Positions 13,001 to 25,849 of a stretch of 64,000 bases of DNA are shown here, piece by piece (position 1 is the stretch's first letter; every line of letters starts with the position of its first letter). The position numbers were made by a program, and so were the translations under genes. The notes under the pieces were generated by a model. The model worked only from the letters and a program-made list of their open reading frames with translations, ran no database searches and had not been told where the DNA came from. Origin of the DNA: Rhabditophanes sp. KR3021 (Eukaryota; Nematoda; Chromadorea; Rhabditida; Alloionematidae); NCBI GenBank assembly GCA_963281155.1, contig CAUJLY010000003.1, positions 868,001-932,000 on the forward strand. The letters run 5' to 3'.

Positions 13001-16000
13001 TCTAATGCCAAAGTGCTTAAGGTCGGTCTTTTAATTTCTTTTGGATGATATTATATACATTTTTGATAGTGTAGTCTGTCTTTTTGATAATGATGGTTGT
13101 GTGGGTCTCTGTTAAATTAATTGCCTAAATACGGTTTTGGCACAGCTTGCCCTGAAACGCTACCCGTCATCATTGTTGCGTTTGAAAATGTTGTATATAC
13201 GTCACCTCCCAACTTCTATTACATCCGTTGAACCATTTCCCCTATTTCCTGATTACATCACCTTCTGGTGAGATAATTTCTCATTAATACATATCCTCCT
13301 AATCAACCAAGTTGTTTTTCAGTTGATTTATTATCTTACATATCTACAACACTTAACAACCAACAATCATTGTTTTGGCCTACCAACTTTTGTTTTCTAC
13401 TTTTTTATTAATAATTACCAGTAAACAAATTAGAAAGTAAAAGGAAAGTCGGCATTAATTAGAAAACTTAATTTCATTCTTAGTATTGGGAGTAAATTAA
13501 AATAAATACTTGCTATCATTTTTTATAATTCATTTAGTCTATTCTTAAAAAAGGCATCCTCTGATTAAAAAAGAAACGAAAAGGAGGGTTATTTGTAAGC
13601 GGGATGAGGATGATTAATAAGATGAAAAATTAACTTAAAAATACAAATAACTTTCTTTTTTTAATCATTATGGTGTGTGTCTTGGTGCAGGCCATCATCA
13701 TCATAATAGTACATATTTAATTGTACACACATTCATACAAACATAATACTTACTATTTTCCTCAAATTCATCTACAAGATAAAGGTTCACCCATATTTGT
13801 CGACATCTAACATGTACTTTAACAATAAAGTGAATCTTTTTTTAGCTCTTTCCTCCAATTTCTTTCATGGACCGTAAAAAATATTGAACTTACCTTTTTA
13901 ATGGAAAGTTGATTCATTACAGGTAGTAAATGGGTAATGTTTCATTTGTTAAGCCAGTCGCATTAGAATGACTAAACTTTATGTTTATTAGAAAATATAA
14001 CAGTTTTTTGTACCTTACACTTAATTTGCTTTTTTATTAAGGCTCCATCAAATGATGTGAAATGATGTTCATTTGAATACGAAAATTTATATTAACATTC
14101 ACATAACCTCAATGTTCCGTGAAAATATCAAATGTACGTGTCAATAATACAGCAAGCTACTACCTCATAAAAGACTTCTATCAGTTTACGCTTACTATCA
14201 ATAAAATCCTTCAATGAATGATTCTTGTTTACGTGAGCATGTACACACACATAAATACGTATGCGTCAACTGTTTAGATGTTTATTTATATGTATACTCT
14301 TAAATATACTAACTTCACACACGTACTTTGGAAACCATCTGAGGTTATGACAAATAATAATAATATGCTTTAACATGGAAATACATCCAACTACGTGTAC
14401 CATTTAGTTAACATTATTTTTTTTGTTGCTCAAACTACACATTTTGATAAGCTTGATTTATTTTCTACATCTTCATTAAACACATTAACTATTTAATTTA
14501 GAGGAAATAAAGAATATATACTACATAAAATAGGTTGTTTTTGCTAAACAAATGAAGAATATAACACATACAGCATCATAAATGTATCATGTTGATAAAG
14601 TGTTTAAAAAGGCAAATTAAAGATGCATCATCATGTTAAGTTTTTTATTAAATGCTTTTAAATATCTTTTCTTTATTTATATGTTAACGATAACAAGCAT
14701 ATATATGGATACATAAGCTACATCATTATAATCATCATCAGCCGTTTAAAGACTTAGACATATTTTAGAATGATGAATAGGCAAAAGTATATCTTTTATT
14801 ATTCGTGAAATATAATATCAATCCCGATAGGTTTTTGAATAAATTTTATTTGAGATTATATTTGAACTTTACGTAACTTTCTGACTTCTTTACACCGAGT
14901 CAATGGCAAGGATGATATATTCGATTGACTCCTAAAAAATGAATTATTCGATTGTTTAGGTTGCTAAATTAATAGTTTGTTATAATTTATTAGATTCAAA
15001 CTTTTGATGTGATTTCAAACACGATTAGGATAAGGACCAGATGTGTTTTCTATACAGACAAATAAATATTTCTTTGTGCAGTTAATTTTTGATAAATATA
15101 TAACTATAAAAAAAATCGTGGAAAAGCCAACTTACACGACTAAATTGAAGACAAGGCTTGATGTTTTGTTGAGCCAACTTTTAAATATAATTAAATTGAG
15201 CATCCTATACAATACTATTTCGAGTTGACAAAAAACATTGATATAAAGTATGGATAGATACATATATTCATTTTTACATCTTTATCCTTCTGATATTTCT
15301 TTTTTAATTGCTCCTGGTTTCGGTTACTAGAAAGTACCATCCATAGTTATAAATAAAATACGTAGGAGAGAGACTTTCCCTGAATCAAAGTAATTTATTT
15401 TTATTATCCAAAAATATTTTCTAAGTCCATCTTATTTAAAGATTGTAGGCATGTATTGAGTTTAATAGGGGCTAAGACGAAGCGTTTTGTCTTTAAATAC
15501 CTTACTGAGGTTACGCATTTATGAAAGAAAAAGTTTATTTTACCAAAAGCTCCGTATTATGCACTATTAAAGACTCTACTACATAATAATAAAGTGCATT
15601 GTTTAGCCAGTCTCGACCAATTAAGTGGGCCCCTTTGGCTACAAAGTCATTGTCACACTTATACAATAAGAGCCACCAAAAGCAAAATCCTCTTTTTTCC
15701 TTAGCAAAACTTGTTATTTAAAATAATCTTTTTTTGTCTTCATTATCGTTTAGATCTGAAGGTTTGACTTAAAATGTTCCCGCAAATGTAAATATATCCA
15801 AACTTTTGCCGAAAGCTTTACTCATTGTTTTAAGGAAAAAGCAATCATGGTCAGAAATGTTAAAAAGACACACATCCGATGTTCTTTGATAAATTTTATC
15901 AGTTAATGTGATATATTGAAACAAGCTAAAAAATTGCTATCTAAATATAGTTTAAATTTGTAAAATCCTTTTTATATTTTTGATTTATGACCTTTTGACT

Positions 16001-17895
16001 TTTTGTGGAGAAAACCTAAAATAGTGTGTTCAGAAACAGATGGACTCACATTATTCCAAGTTAATCTTGTACTTACAAATGTTCATTTCTTCGAAACTTG
16101 TCCACTTTCTATTAATGTTTAATGGCCACCGCCAATTTAGAAAAAAAATTATTCATACACCCTGAACTAACTTTTTTTGACATGATACCGTGCTTTTTTT
16201 CTCAAATATCTAAAAACCATTTTGTCCAGCCTTTTAGACAAGTAAATATACACATTTTTATATATAATATCGGTGTCAATTATATGTGTTTAGGTGAAGT
16301 TTAAGACGTAACACCCTCCATGAACCATAATTTGTTGTATATCATATGGTACAATTAGTGCTTTTTACAAATCCCCTAGTGTTTACCCGAAAATAGGGCT
16401 AAAAATTAAGGGCTATTTATAGATTCTCTCTCCCACATTTCTTTACTATTACAACCCATTTTTTGATAATATTTTTAATCGTTACAACTTTTTTTGATAA
16501 AAAAAGAAAGTTTAACTTCAAAATAATATATCTTTAGAAGTTTCTTAAACTTAAAGTAACCCAAAAATGAATGATGCCATTGCCTTACCATGATGAAATA
16601 GGTTTAACAATTTCATTGTCAATTTCACTACTACGACCAACTAAATAAAGCTTAATATTTTGACCCGTTTATATTTATCAAAATAATGGAAACAGATTTT
16701 GCTATTCCAAACTTGATAAATATTATCATTCCTTTTTAATATTATTTTAGAATATCACACAATGATGGTAGATGAATATTTTTCACATAATGAATGAAAC
16801 AAATAATGCTATTGTGGCACAAAATTATTATTATGATATTTTAAAATATATATATTTGTATAGCAGTTACAAATTCTTACTTTCTTTTCCGAATAACTTA
16901 TTTTTTACCTACAAATGTAATTTAGTAGTATTTATTTGTGATATAGACATATATTTATTTAGCTTAACTTATTTTTTTGCACACACTTTTTTGAATGACC
17001 ACACTTCAAGGAAAGTTTATATTAAATTTTACTTCGGATTACTAAAATGTGATGGCTGGCAGTGGTGCGCATCATCAAATTAAGTTAAACTAAACTATAA
17101 TCTCGCCTTAAGTATTTCCTTATTGAGGTTCTTTCCGCAAATAGACTTAGATTGATCTTCTTTGCGTGGTTCGAAATTGTTTAATATTAAACATTGAAAG
17201 GTTCTGCTTTTTTGGTTCCGGTTATGTTTAACAGAGACACTGACTGCTCATATTTTTTTAAACAAAATGAGTGTTTTAAGTGAAATTAATGTATTACATA
17301 TCTACTACGAGACATGTTCAAAAAAGTCCTTTCACTCCCAAAATTCTCATATTCATAACTTGAATCCCAACAAAGTCCTTCACACCAAAAAAAATTGTTA
17401 TTCTAATATTTTTAATTGCATTATGAAATCGGATAGAGTATTATTACATTACATACTAGCAATTGCATATTATTTCAAAAGATAACAACAAAATATCACG
17501 TATATTCTATTCAAGCCACCCCCATCACTATTAATTATTCCTTACCCCTTAATAGGACTTATTAATCCCTGTACTTCAAATCACCACTTCCTTATTTAAA
17601 CGTAAAGGAATGGTGGGTTGTTTATAATTGTTTTGAGTTGTGTAAAGTATAGTGTGTGTATATTTTTACCCTTTAATTTAATCACTTTATCAATTATTTT
17701 AGGCTCACCCCTAATTCGTATTCGAGATAGAAAGGGATTGACTAAGAAACTCAAGAAAATATATAACACAAATTCATATTACGACTACAAAATATTTAAA
17801 GAGAAAAGACTCTATGGTCTATTAAGAATAAAAATTGATTGTCCTAACAAAAAAATATAACCCACCAATCTCAAAAATATCACTCACTTTTGGCG
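10031..17895. other. 7.9 kb gene-poor region upstream of the amine GPCR
   Basis: I read both strands and find only short, low-complexity frames (for example 12516-12827 minus and 16772-17083 plus) without splice logic or motifs. Short CAT/ATC-rich stretches recur but no tandem array was seen. The 5' flank and possible UTR exons of the receptor gene starting at 17896 probably lie at the right end. A tissue-specific receptor with long upstream control DNA would fit, but that is inference. Confidence 0.45.
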
Positions 17896-19816
17896 ATGGC
17901 TGATGAACAAACTTTCTTGAATGCATATTCCGATTTGTTAAATTCATCTACTATCCACCATCATACGGGTCACCATGGAATGTCAAACCATTTCCACCAT
18001 TCAATCACTTCTGCACTAACTCCAACTGAACTCATTCTAAATGCGACCACTGCCATACTCCAGACTTGCTCTTTCCAGGAATGGACTACTTTACCAGACA
18101 GAGCTTCCTTGTTGAAAATATGCTCTATTATTTCGGTTTTAGCTTTGTTGGATGTCATTGTCATATTTGGTAATTTTATGGTTATTGTTGCTGTTATGCT
18201 GAGAAGGAGGTTAAGAACGGCCACGGTAAGTGATCAACAACTTTTTGTTAGTTGGAAAGAAGTATTTAATAAATTAAATGGAGTTTATTCTCTCATTAAA
18301 TCTTATCTCTAATCTCTATACTCTTCAATCATTTAAACTTTCCAACCAAACAACAAATACGATTTAATGAAAACAAAAATAACATATTTACCATCTTCAT
18401 AATTACTTATTTATTTTTGTAGGGATATTTAATTTTGTCACTAGCTGTAGCAGATTTGTTAGTCGGAATGTTGATATTACCCTTTTCAATGGCCAATGAG
18501 ATATTGAATAACTTTTGGATATTCGGAGAAACGTGGTGCACGTTTTGGTTGACGGTCGACATATGGATGAGTACGGCCTCTATATGGAATTTAGTTGCGA
18601 TATCAATTGACAGGTATATCGCTATCATCAAGCCTTTGAACTATCCGATGATCGTGACCAAGTTTCGAGCTAGGTGTATAGTTGCAGCGGTTTGGATAGG
18701 ATCTTTTATTATTTGCAGTCCATCTTTTATATTGGCTAGTTCGAATAAATCGTTGCCTTGTAAATGTACGCCTGCCGATGCGGGCAACACTTATATCATA
18801 TTCTCAGCATCCAGTTCCTTTTTGTGCCCATGATTATAGTAGTTTTCGTGTATGCTAGAATTTATGTGGCAGCTTGTGCAGCTACTAGAAGTGCTTATTC
18901 AGGAACCATGGCTGTCCCTAATACGACGGCCAATGGAGCAGAAGGAAAGAATCTGAAAAGCTTGATTATGCTTAATCCAGCTTCCTTGTCAAAGGGAACT
19001 GAAGAAATGCCGATGTTGAGAGTTCATCGGGGATCAACTGTTAATGCCTTGTATTGTGGAAGAGTTGATAGCTTAAGAGTGCACAATGGTCAGTATACCA
19101 GGGATAGAACAGTTTCAGCTTCATACATATGTGAAAATGGAACCTATGCCCATGACAAACTATTAAATACCCCCAATCCGCTACAACAAATCAAAGACAT
19201 CAAGAAACAAAGGCCAAGGTCAGTATCTCCCAGAACAGCCCTGCAAAAACAAATGTCAGACATCTCCAACACCCACAACTCCGACTCCAAAAACATCGTC
19301 CGTTCGGCATCTTCAGCCATCTGCAAATTCATCAAACGCAACCCCAAGAAAAAAGCAGGTGGCATGCTTGAAAAAAGATTATCCATCGAAATCAAAGCCG
19401 CAAAGACAGTAGCCATCGTAACTGGATGTTTCATCTTTTGTTGGCTAGGATTCGCTATTTTATATGGCTTCAGTATAAAGACAAGTGATGCTGTGTGGTC
19501 GATTGTTTTCTGGTTGGGTTATGTCAACTCAGCTGCTAATCCAGTTATTTATACCGTCTTTAACAGAGAATTTAGATCCTGCTTCAAGAAGTTGTTGACT
19601 TGTCAGCATTGGACTAATAATTCAAAGGCTGATGCTTCGAAAATTATCATTAACCAAGTAAGTAATACATTTAAATCGACTTTAACTAATTGTTACTAGG
19701 CTAATTCGGTATGTTCATCTTCACGCCAAATAATAGTTACAAATGGCCAAAGACTCAAAACAGACTCCAAGGGAGTATCAAAAACGAATGCATCAAAAGA
19801 CACATGGAGATCTTAA
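17896..19816 (+). CDS. biogenic-amine G-protein-coupled receptor (dopamine/octopamine-like), with a one-base frame break
   Basis: Exons 17896-18225, 18423-19657 and 19700-19816 splice in phase 0. Helix 1 is followed by 'LAVADLL' (helix 2 Asp), then helix 3 with the amine-binding Asp (VDIWMSTAS), DRY ('ISIDRYIAI'), helix 5 with serines suited to catechol-type ligands, a long third loop of about 170 residues, helix 6, and NPVIY in helix 7. All this is typical of class A amine receptors. At a run of five T (18819-18823) the frame shifts. One extra T would restore a continuous helix 5, giving about 560 aa. Helix 6 reads CWLG where nearly all amine receptors have CWxP. The ligand cannot be told from sequence. 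I think the frame break is more likely an assembly error than decay, because everything else is conserved. Confidence 0.85.
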
Positions 19817-20011
19817 GTCAATTATTTGGCCTGACAGCCTTTAAATTAACTAACATCACAAGGCAGTTTGCATTCCAAATTAAATGTTACGATACTTGGA
19901 CATCTTAATTTAAGTTCCAAAAAAATATCATCTTTATTACGAGTACTTTATTTAAATAAAATTTAATGACACCACATTTATGAATTTGATTGAATAAAAA
20001 GGATCTGCTAA

Positions 20012-22140
20012 TTAATCAGTCCAATGTGCTTCAATGTATGGTTGAAGAGTGGGAAGCAGGATAGAACGATTGAAATAATCATTAATCAAGCCATAATTGG
20101 AGACTTGCTCTTTGAAAGGTTCCTTTATAAGCTTGTAAAAGGTTATAAAAGCACAATCTAAGTATGTAAAATTTTTTCCAATCAAAAACGTGCCTTGCTT
20201 TTCGATTAATTTGGAGAAGGCATCCAAAAAATGGACTAAAGTAGTCTGCCCGAAATCTTTCATCTTTTCAGGTCTGTTGTCAGGAACTTCTGACATTTGA
20301 ATGCGAGCTAATGCTTCTATAAAAAATCATCAAAACACATTCTATTTTTAAAGACAATAAATACTTTCCCAAACAACAAAACAATTATCTTTCTTTTACA
20401 AGTAAACAAACCTAATAAATCGAAAATCCATGCTGTATGCATATCAACTCGTGCTTGTTCTAATTTGGTTTTACCACCAAAATAGGCTTTTTCTTCGGCA
20501 ACTGCACGGCCTAAAAATATGCAAGAAGTAAGTGATGATGCAAGGATTGTTGGGATTTTTTTTGATAATTTAATTTGTGTAGATAAATATTTTGGCATCA
20601 AAGAAAGTTCCGTAAAGAATCACTTCAGAAGGTGTTGGATACTCGCAACTTTAATCTTTATTTGTTTCTTGGCATATATTAAACGTTTTTGTACTATCTT
20701 CATTCCAAATATGAATATTAGCTGGAAGCTATTTCATGTCTAATTATTTTTAAACTCAAATTTTCGTTACTTATTTTAGGTGCAACAACATCGCACTCTT
20801 ACTTGGGTTTCTATTAAACTAAAATAGACGATAGAAATAAAAAAGCAAAAGTCACTACTACACCTGATGCTAAAACCCCTCTTACTAGCCAATTAAGTTT
20901 TAAGTTTGTTCAATCAAGCTTAAAGCCAACACCAAAACAGGCACATAAGCAAGAGAAAAGTAATTCTCAATCTACTTGCATTTGATCAAATTGTTGTATG
21001 CAATTAATACTTGATGGTGGTGTTATGGGTTCAATTGAGAAGCCTCTTTATGCTGAATTTAAAGAAAATATTTTAACAATGAAACAGGTTTAAATGCAAT
21101 GAGTGTAACAAATATTTTGCAGATCAAAAGTGTCTCAGGCAACATGTAAACATGGACGTTGTGAATATCTATTTGAGAAAGCAAAAGTCTACAACCTGAG
21201 ATCTGCTGCTGACATCAAAAAAGAACTAGATGATATAAATGAAATGGGTACAAAAAAGACATGTAATGTGTATTTGTTCATGCATCTGGCTATTATTAAA
21301 GCCGAGTTGAAAGATTCTGAACTTGCCAAGAACCATGCCGTGTATACAGGTGAGACTGGTGAAAGTTAGGATGTCTGCCCATATGTTTTGTTGCGACAAA
21401 GCAGCTAAGTGGAAGTTTTTTTTGATTCTAAGAAAAAGCAATGAGCAAAGTCCTTCGTGGTGGCAAGGAAATGATTGTGTTAAAGAAGACCTATTCCTCA
21501 AAACAAATGGCTTAAAACATTAATGACATCCTAATAGACTACATTATGGATACAAACACGAATTCTGATTGTGGCAAATTGTCAAGAATATGTTTCCGGA
21601 AAGAAAAGATGGAGTAGCCAAGCTGATTCTACAAGACATTTTAAAGGGTACTAAACGTATTTCCTTGAGATCATTTCCAAAAAAAGTCTGGTTTGATTTT
21701 ATATTTTTTTATCCCATTTTTTAATTCAATAAATTTGATTCATTTCCGATTTTCTTCTGAACATACCTAAAAATAAAATATATTATTAAAATAAATTACA
21801 TGCAGATCCCACTACCTAAATGTCTGAGGATTGCTCCAGTATCAAAGATTGTGTTTTTCTTTTCATTTATTATCTCCAAGTAAGGAAGTTTGCCTGATGG
21901 TGCTTCTAAATGATTTAAATGGAGATAAACAAGGATGCTGAACTTACTTTTTTTATTCTTGCCCCACGAGTCAATTGGAATTCGATTATCATGGAAGGAT
22001 ATGTTCAGAAAATGCAAGGCAACGCGAATAATTTCTCCCTTGCCACGAGCGTCGAAATAATAAAGCTTGTACTTGGCTTTACCTTGTTGAACGTTCTCAT
22101 CACTCTCCCTAATCTCCTTAGCAACATCTTCTTCACTCAT
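20012..22140 (-). CDS. glutathione S-transferase, sigma-like class
   Basis: Four exons, 21948-22140, 21816-21905, 20412-20510 and 20012-20316, join in phase 1 throughout and give 228 aa. The enzyme conjugates glutathione to electrophiles, or isomerises prostaglandin-like substrates, in the cytosol. The thioredoxin-like half has 'KLYYFDARGKGEIIR' with the catalytic Tyr near residue 28, and the glutathione-site 'APSGKLPYLEI' and 'IFDTGAILRHLG'. The helical half ends 'LQPYIEAHW'. About 20 acidic residues precede the usual start, which is unusual. Intron 2 (20511-21815) is 1.3 kb where the others are tens of bases to 95 bp, and it contains plus-strand zinc-finger-like debris. Its donor (GTAGTG) is weak. 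Confidence 0.9.
20760..21700 (+). pseudogene. zinc-finger-like gene remnant inside the GST intron
   Basis: On the strand opposite the host gene, several short frames look like coding DNA. One reads 'FKCNECNKYFADQKCLRQH', which fits a C2H2 finger (C-x2-C-x12-H after one mismatch). A second frame, 21130-21369, is Lys/Glu-rich and ends with 'HAVYTGETGES', resembling the TGE linker between C2H2 fingers. Stops and shifts break them up and no start or full gene can be built. This is most likely a decayed insertion of a zinc-finger gene. The family call is tentative. Confidence 0.4.
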
Positions 22141-22732
22141 CTTATTAACTAAAAAACAAACAAAAATTAAATTAAAAAATCAAAAATAACCTAATTTAAA
22201 TTAAATACACCAAACAAACTTATATTACCCTTATTTATCCACAAGTCCGGCACGTCGATGCTTGATGAATCCATGGTGAGATTTGCTTTTTTATAAAAAG
22301 TTTGTCAGGTTTCTCTATTGAGGTGTTTGTATGTGCCTACCTTCTACGCAAATACACAAGTATAAAGTCAGTGCATGCTAAATTGCCATGGTTACGTAGC
22401 AGCTTATTATTGAGGTAATATATTTACTATTCATATATTTACAAGGAAAGAGGGAAAGGAACCAAACAAATTGACAAATATTGACAAGTATGCATAAATC
22501 TTTTTTTAACTAAATGTGTAGACATATGTATCTGCTTCGATAAATATAAAATTTACGAACAGGATAGTTAAAGCATAATAATAACTAAAAAGTGAATATT
22601 CATTAAAGGGTTGTTTTATTTTTCAAACAAAATAACCACCGACAATAAAGGTAAATGTCAATGGATAACAGAAAACATTATATAATTTAACAACGTCCCA
22701 ATACAAAGTCGACATGCGTTATTTTTTTTAAT

Positions 22733-25700
22733 TTATTCAGTTGTAATTTGAATTGGTGTTCCTCTTCTGATGGTTCCCCAACCGATTAAGCGCCAATGTT
22801 TCTCGATACGTCTACTCAAGGCGATCTTTTCATTTACTTCCGTGCAGATGGGGTCAGTCAAGGCTATCTTAGCAGCATCTCCTTTAACGGCAACGACTCG
22901 GCAACCTGTTGATAAAGATCCAATATTTACCATTAAAACTTCACCCTTAGTTAATTTTTCGACTTTAGCAGCTTTTTTACCTCCTTCGGTACGTACTCCG
23001 AGAAGTCTTCTCAAAACAAAGTATGAAATCTCGATTTCAGTGTAGATGTCAGGAAGAGTACCGACAGCTCCCAGAATATGACCCACTAAGCGATCTCCTC
23101 TGCATAAAGTTGGATCAATTTGAGTTCCGACACCGATAAGTCCACCTGGTACTGCATATTGTAGTTCATTCTTCTCTGCATACAAAGACACGACTCTGCT
23201 ATAAATTGGACGGCATTGAACTTTTCCATCGGATGACTTTGAGATGATACCTTAAAATGGCAAGCATTATTAATTTAGTTAGAAGTATGTGATTTTAAAT
23301 AGTTTTTCCAAGAAGAGAAAGAATCTCCTTCTGACATTATTAGATTATTTTAATTTGATTAAATTTGATTAAGATATTCAAAGTGGTGGAAAGGAAAGAC
23401 AACTCAAGTCATGAAGGGCCAAAGAAACTTCCAAATCTTGAGACAACGGCTACTTTAAGGAAGATAGAAAAATTAGTCAAAATGAAGAGGATCCAGGCAA
23501 TCAGCATATAATCATTTAAATTTTTAGTAGTCATGGTCAAATCGAGTACGCAACTTTAAGAATGACTACAGGAGAGCCAGTTGTGATGATGTCTCTTAAG
23601 GAAGAATATGATTTATGGGTCAAGAATATTATTAAGATATTAGAGAATTTAGCAGAAACTGATGAAAGTACCTCTTATGCATTTGATTCGACTATGGCAT
23701 GTCATCCATTTTTCTTAAGTCAATTTGAGAGCATTGGAATATGTGTTACTCAATTATCCTAATTAAATTATCCTATTCTAATGTTTTTTTAGAAATATAA
23801 TCAATCTGATTGTGCAAATTATTCTAATTGTGAAAGTGATTCTGATTGTGAAAGTGTTTCTAATTGTGAAAGTGATTTTGATCTTACAACAGAATCAGCT
23901 GCTCAACAATTACATCGTGTTTATATGTTGTGACGCAAACTAAAGAAAGATGCTAAGGTTAAGTCATTTAGAGAATTAGTCAAAGAAGTTATCAGTGTAA
24001 GTTTAAATTATCAAAACTTAGTAAACTTCTTTTAGTCATATTCAAATAAATACTTTCATGATGCCAAGACTGAATCTATTGACTCAAAGATAGCTCCTTT
24101 TTCAAGATTGATAGCTCTTGAAACTTCAAACAAAATGTTTAATAAATATGCGTGCCAGTTGTCGCGAAAGGAAACCGAAATTGTTGCAAGCTTTGAAGAT
24201 GGGCAAGAAGTTGAAGCTATTGAGCATTGCATTAACTCCGTCAAGACTAATTTTGTCAATGCTCCCCAAATAGACTCTCTATTTTTATACTTTTGACTGA
24301 CAAAGAAACCGTTTTAAGATTAGGAGAATACTTCTACGAGGACCTCATTGACAATCATGATGTTTACTTGATTGAAAAGACTGAAGCAGAAAGCTATGAA
24401 TACTTCAATATGAAAGGCAAATTGAAATGCATAGCAAATGGATGCAAGTTTAACACCAATAGTTATCTCAATCTAGCAAAACATTGCAATGGGCAAGAAT
24501 GTAGACAATTAAAAAGATGGCTAAGGAGATCTACCAAAAAATCAAAATTGTGATGATGTTGACTTATGGACCAATTTAATAGTCGAGTTAGAGCAATCCA
24601 GAGCTAGGGACAATATAAAAGATACTACTGGTACTTATTTGTTGTTGGATGTTCCAGATGATGTTGTCATCAACTCATTAGCATTTATTGACCTTATCAA
24701 GCTTATCTTTTATGGTGGTGTTGCATGTCATATCAACGAATCACTTGGCTTGGAATCTGATGAATCAAGTCATGTAGTTAAAACATCCAGAAATCGTTGA
24801 AAGGATAAGTCAAATTGATGCTAAAATTTGTTGTTCTAATATTAGGCCTTTTTAATTTTTATACTTTTAATAAATGTTTGATCGCGTTAAACGGACCAGG
24901 TCTAATTTCGATTGCTTGGCCAACTTTCAAGATTCCTCTCAAGATAGAACCACCAGCTACTCCTCCTTTCAAAGTTTCGACTTCACAACCGGGCTTATTT
25001 ACGTCAAAAGATCTGATAACAATCAATCTAGCGGCAGATGTAAAATCCCTAATTGGAACAGGAACCTTCTTGCAAAGATACTCACAAACAACAGAAATAT
25101 TGTATTTCAATTGGGCTGAAATTGGGATGATTGGAGCATTTTCAGCAACTGTCCCTTGGACAAAAGACTTAATTTGGTCATGTTGTTCACGAGCCTGGGA
25201 ATCTTTAATGATGTCGATTTTGTTTTGAAGGATAAGTAAGTGCTTTAACTGCATAATTTCAACGGCTGCCAAATGTTCGGAGGTTTGTGGTTGAGGACAA
25301 GGTTCGTTTCCAGCTACCATCAAGAAGGCAGCATCCATTACAGCGGCTCCATTAAGCATAGTTGCCATGAGGATGTCGTGGCCAGGGCAGTCTACGAATT
25401 GAAACGTGGCGTACACAGATAAATTGACCTCCACAGCCTTCTCTTTCGCAAGGAAGTTTGTCAGCAAGGTGAGATCCTCCAGAACGGTAACAATTAGGTC
25501 TTGGGCATTCTTCATTAGAGCAACGGTAAATCTTAGCATTAGCATAACCCAATTTGATGGTAATATTTCTTTCTAATTCATTCTTAAATTTAACGGTATG
25601 GACTCCAGAAATGGCCTTAACTAGTGTTGATTTGCCATGGGCTACGTGGCCAATAGTTCCGATGTTGATAGTGGCTTGGCGAGAGATGACTTCCTCTGTC

Positions 25701-25849
25701 AAGGGATCTAATTCTTCAGGCTTAATTGTAGAAGCGTCTTGTTTGGCAAGCCATGGTTGCCCTGTAACGGGTTCGTTTTCGGATGCTTTAGCTAAAAATA
25801 TTTCAAATTAAATTTTACCATAAAAAGTATACAACGTACCGTTTGCCAT
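22733..25849 (-). CDS. EIF2S3: translation initiation factor eIF2 subunit gamma, with a one-base frame break
   Basis: Exons 25840-25849, 24897-25791 and 22733-23250 give about 473 aa if one surplus base is ignored (human 472). eIF2-gamma binds GTP and initiator Met-tRNA and brings them to the 40S subunit. Seen in order: the GTPase P-loop 'GHVAHGKST'; the zinc-binding knuckle with Cys pairs ('[11 protein letters not shown]' and 'CEREGCGG'); 'DCPGHD'; 'NKID'; domain II ('[19 protein letters not shown]'); and domain III ending '[14 protein letters not shown]'. An extra A in the run near 25399-25400 breaks the frame between RHVS and FVDCPGHD. Conservation elsewhere is excellent, so an assembly error is likelier than a pseudogene. 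Intron 2 is 1646 bp with a poor donor (GTCCGT) and contains a separate plus-strand gene-like structure. Confidence 0.92.
23380..24800 (+). pseudogene. nested multi-exon gene of unknown function in the eIF2-gamma intron (decayed or carrying sequence errors)
   Basis: Opposite to its host, this region shows real-looking gene structure: open frames at 23402-23500 and 23562-23762, an acceptor TTTTTTTAG near 23792, a Ser/Cys/Glu-rich exon made of an 18 bp repeat (SNCESD-type), a clean GTAAGT...TTTTAG intron at about 23999-24035, and a final exon to about 24800. In the last exon the frame shifts at a TTTT run (24293) and at an A run (24537). Each is repaired by one base. One in-frame TGA near 23932 is not explained that way. 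A piece near '[20 protein letters not shown]' looks like a zinc-binding finger. The function is unknown. Either this is a young pseudogene or a live nested gene with assembly errors. Confidence 0.5.
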
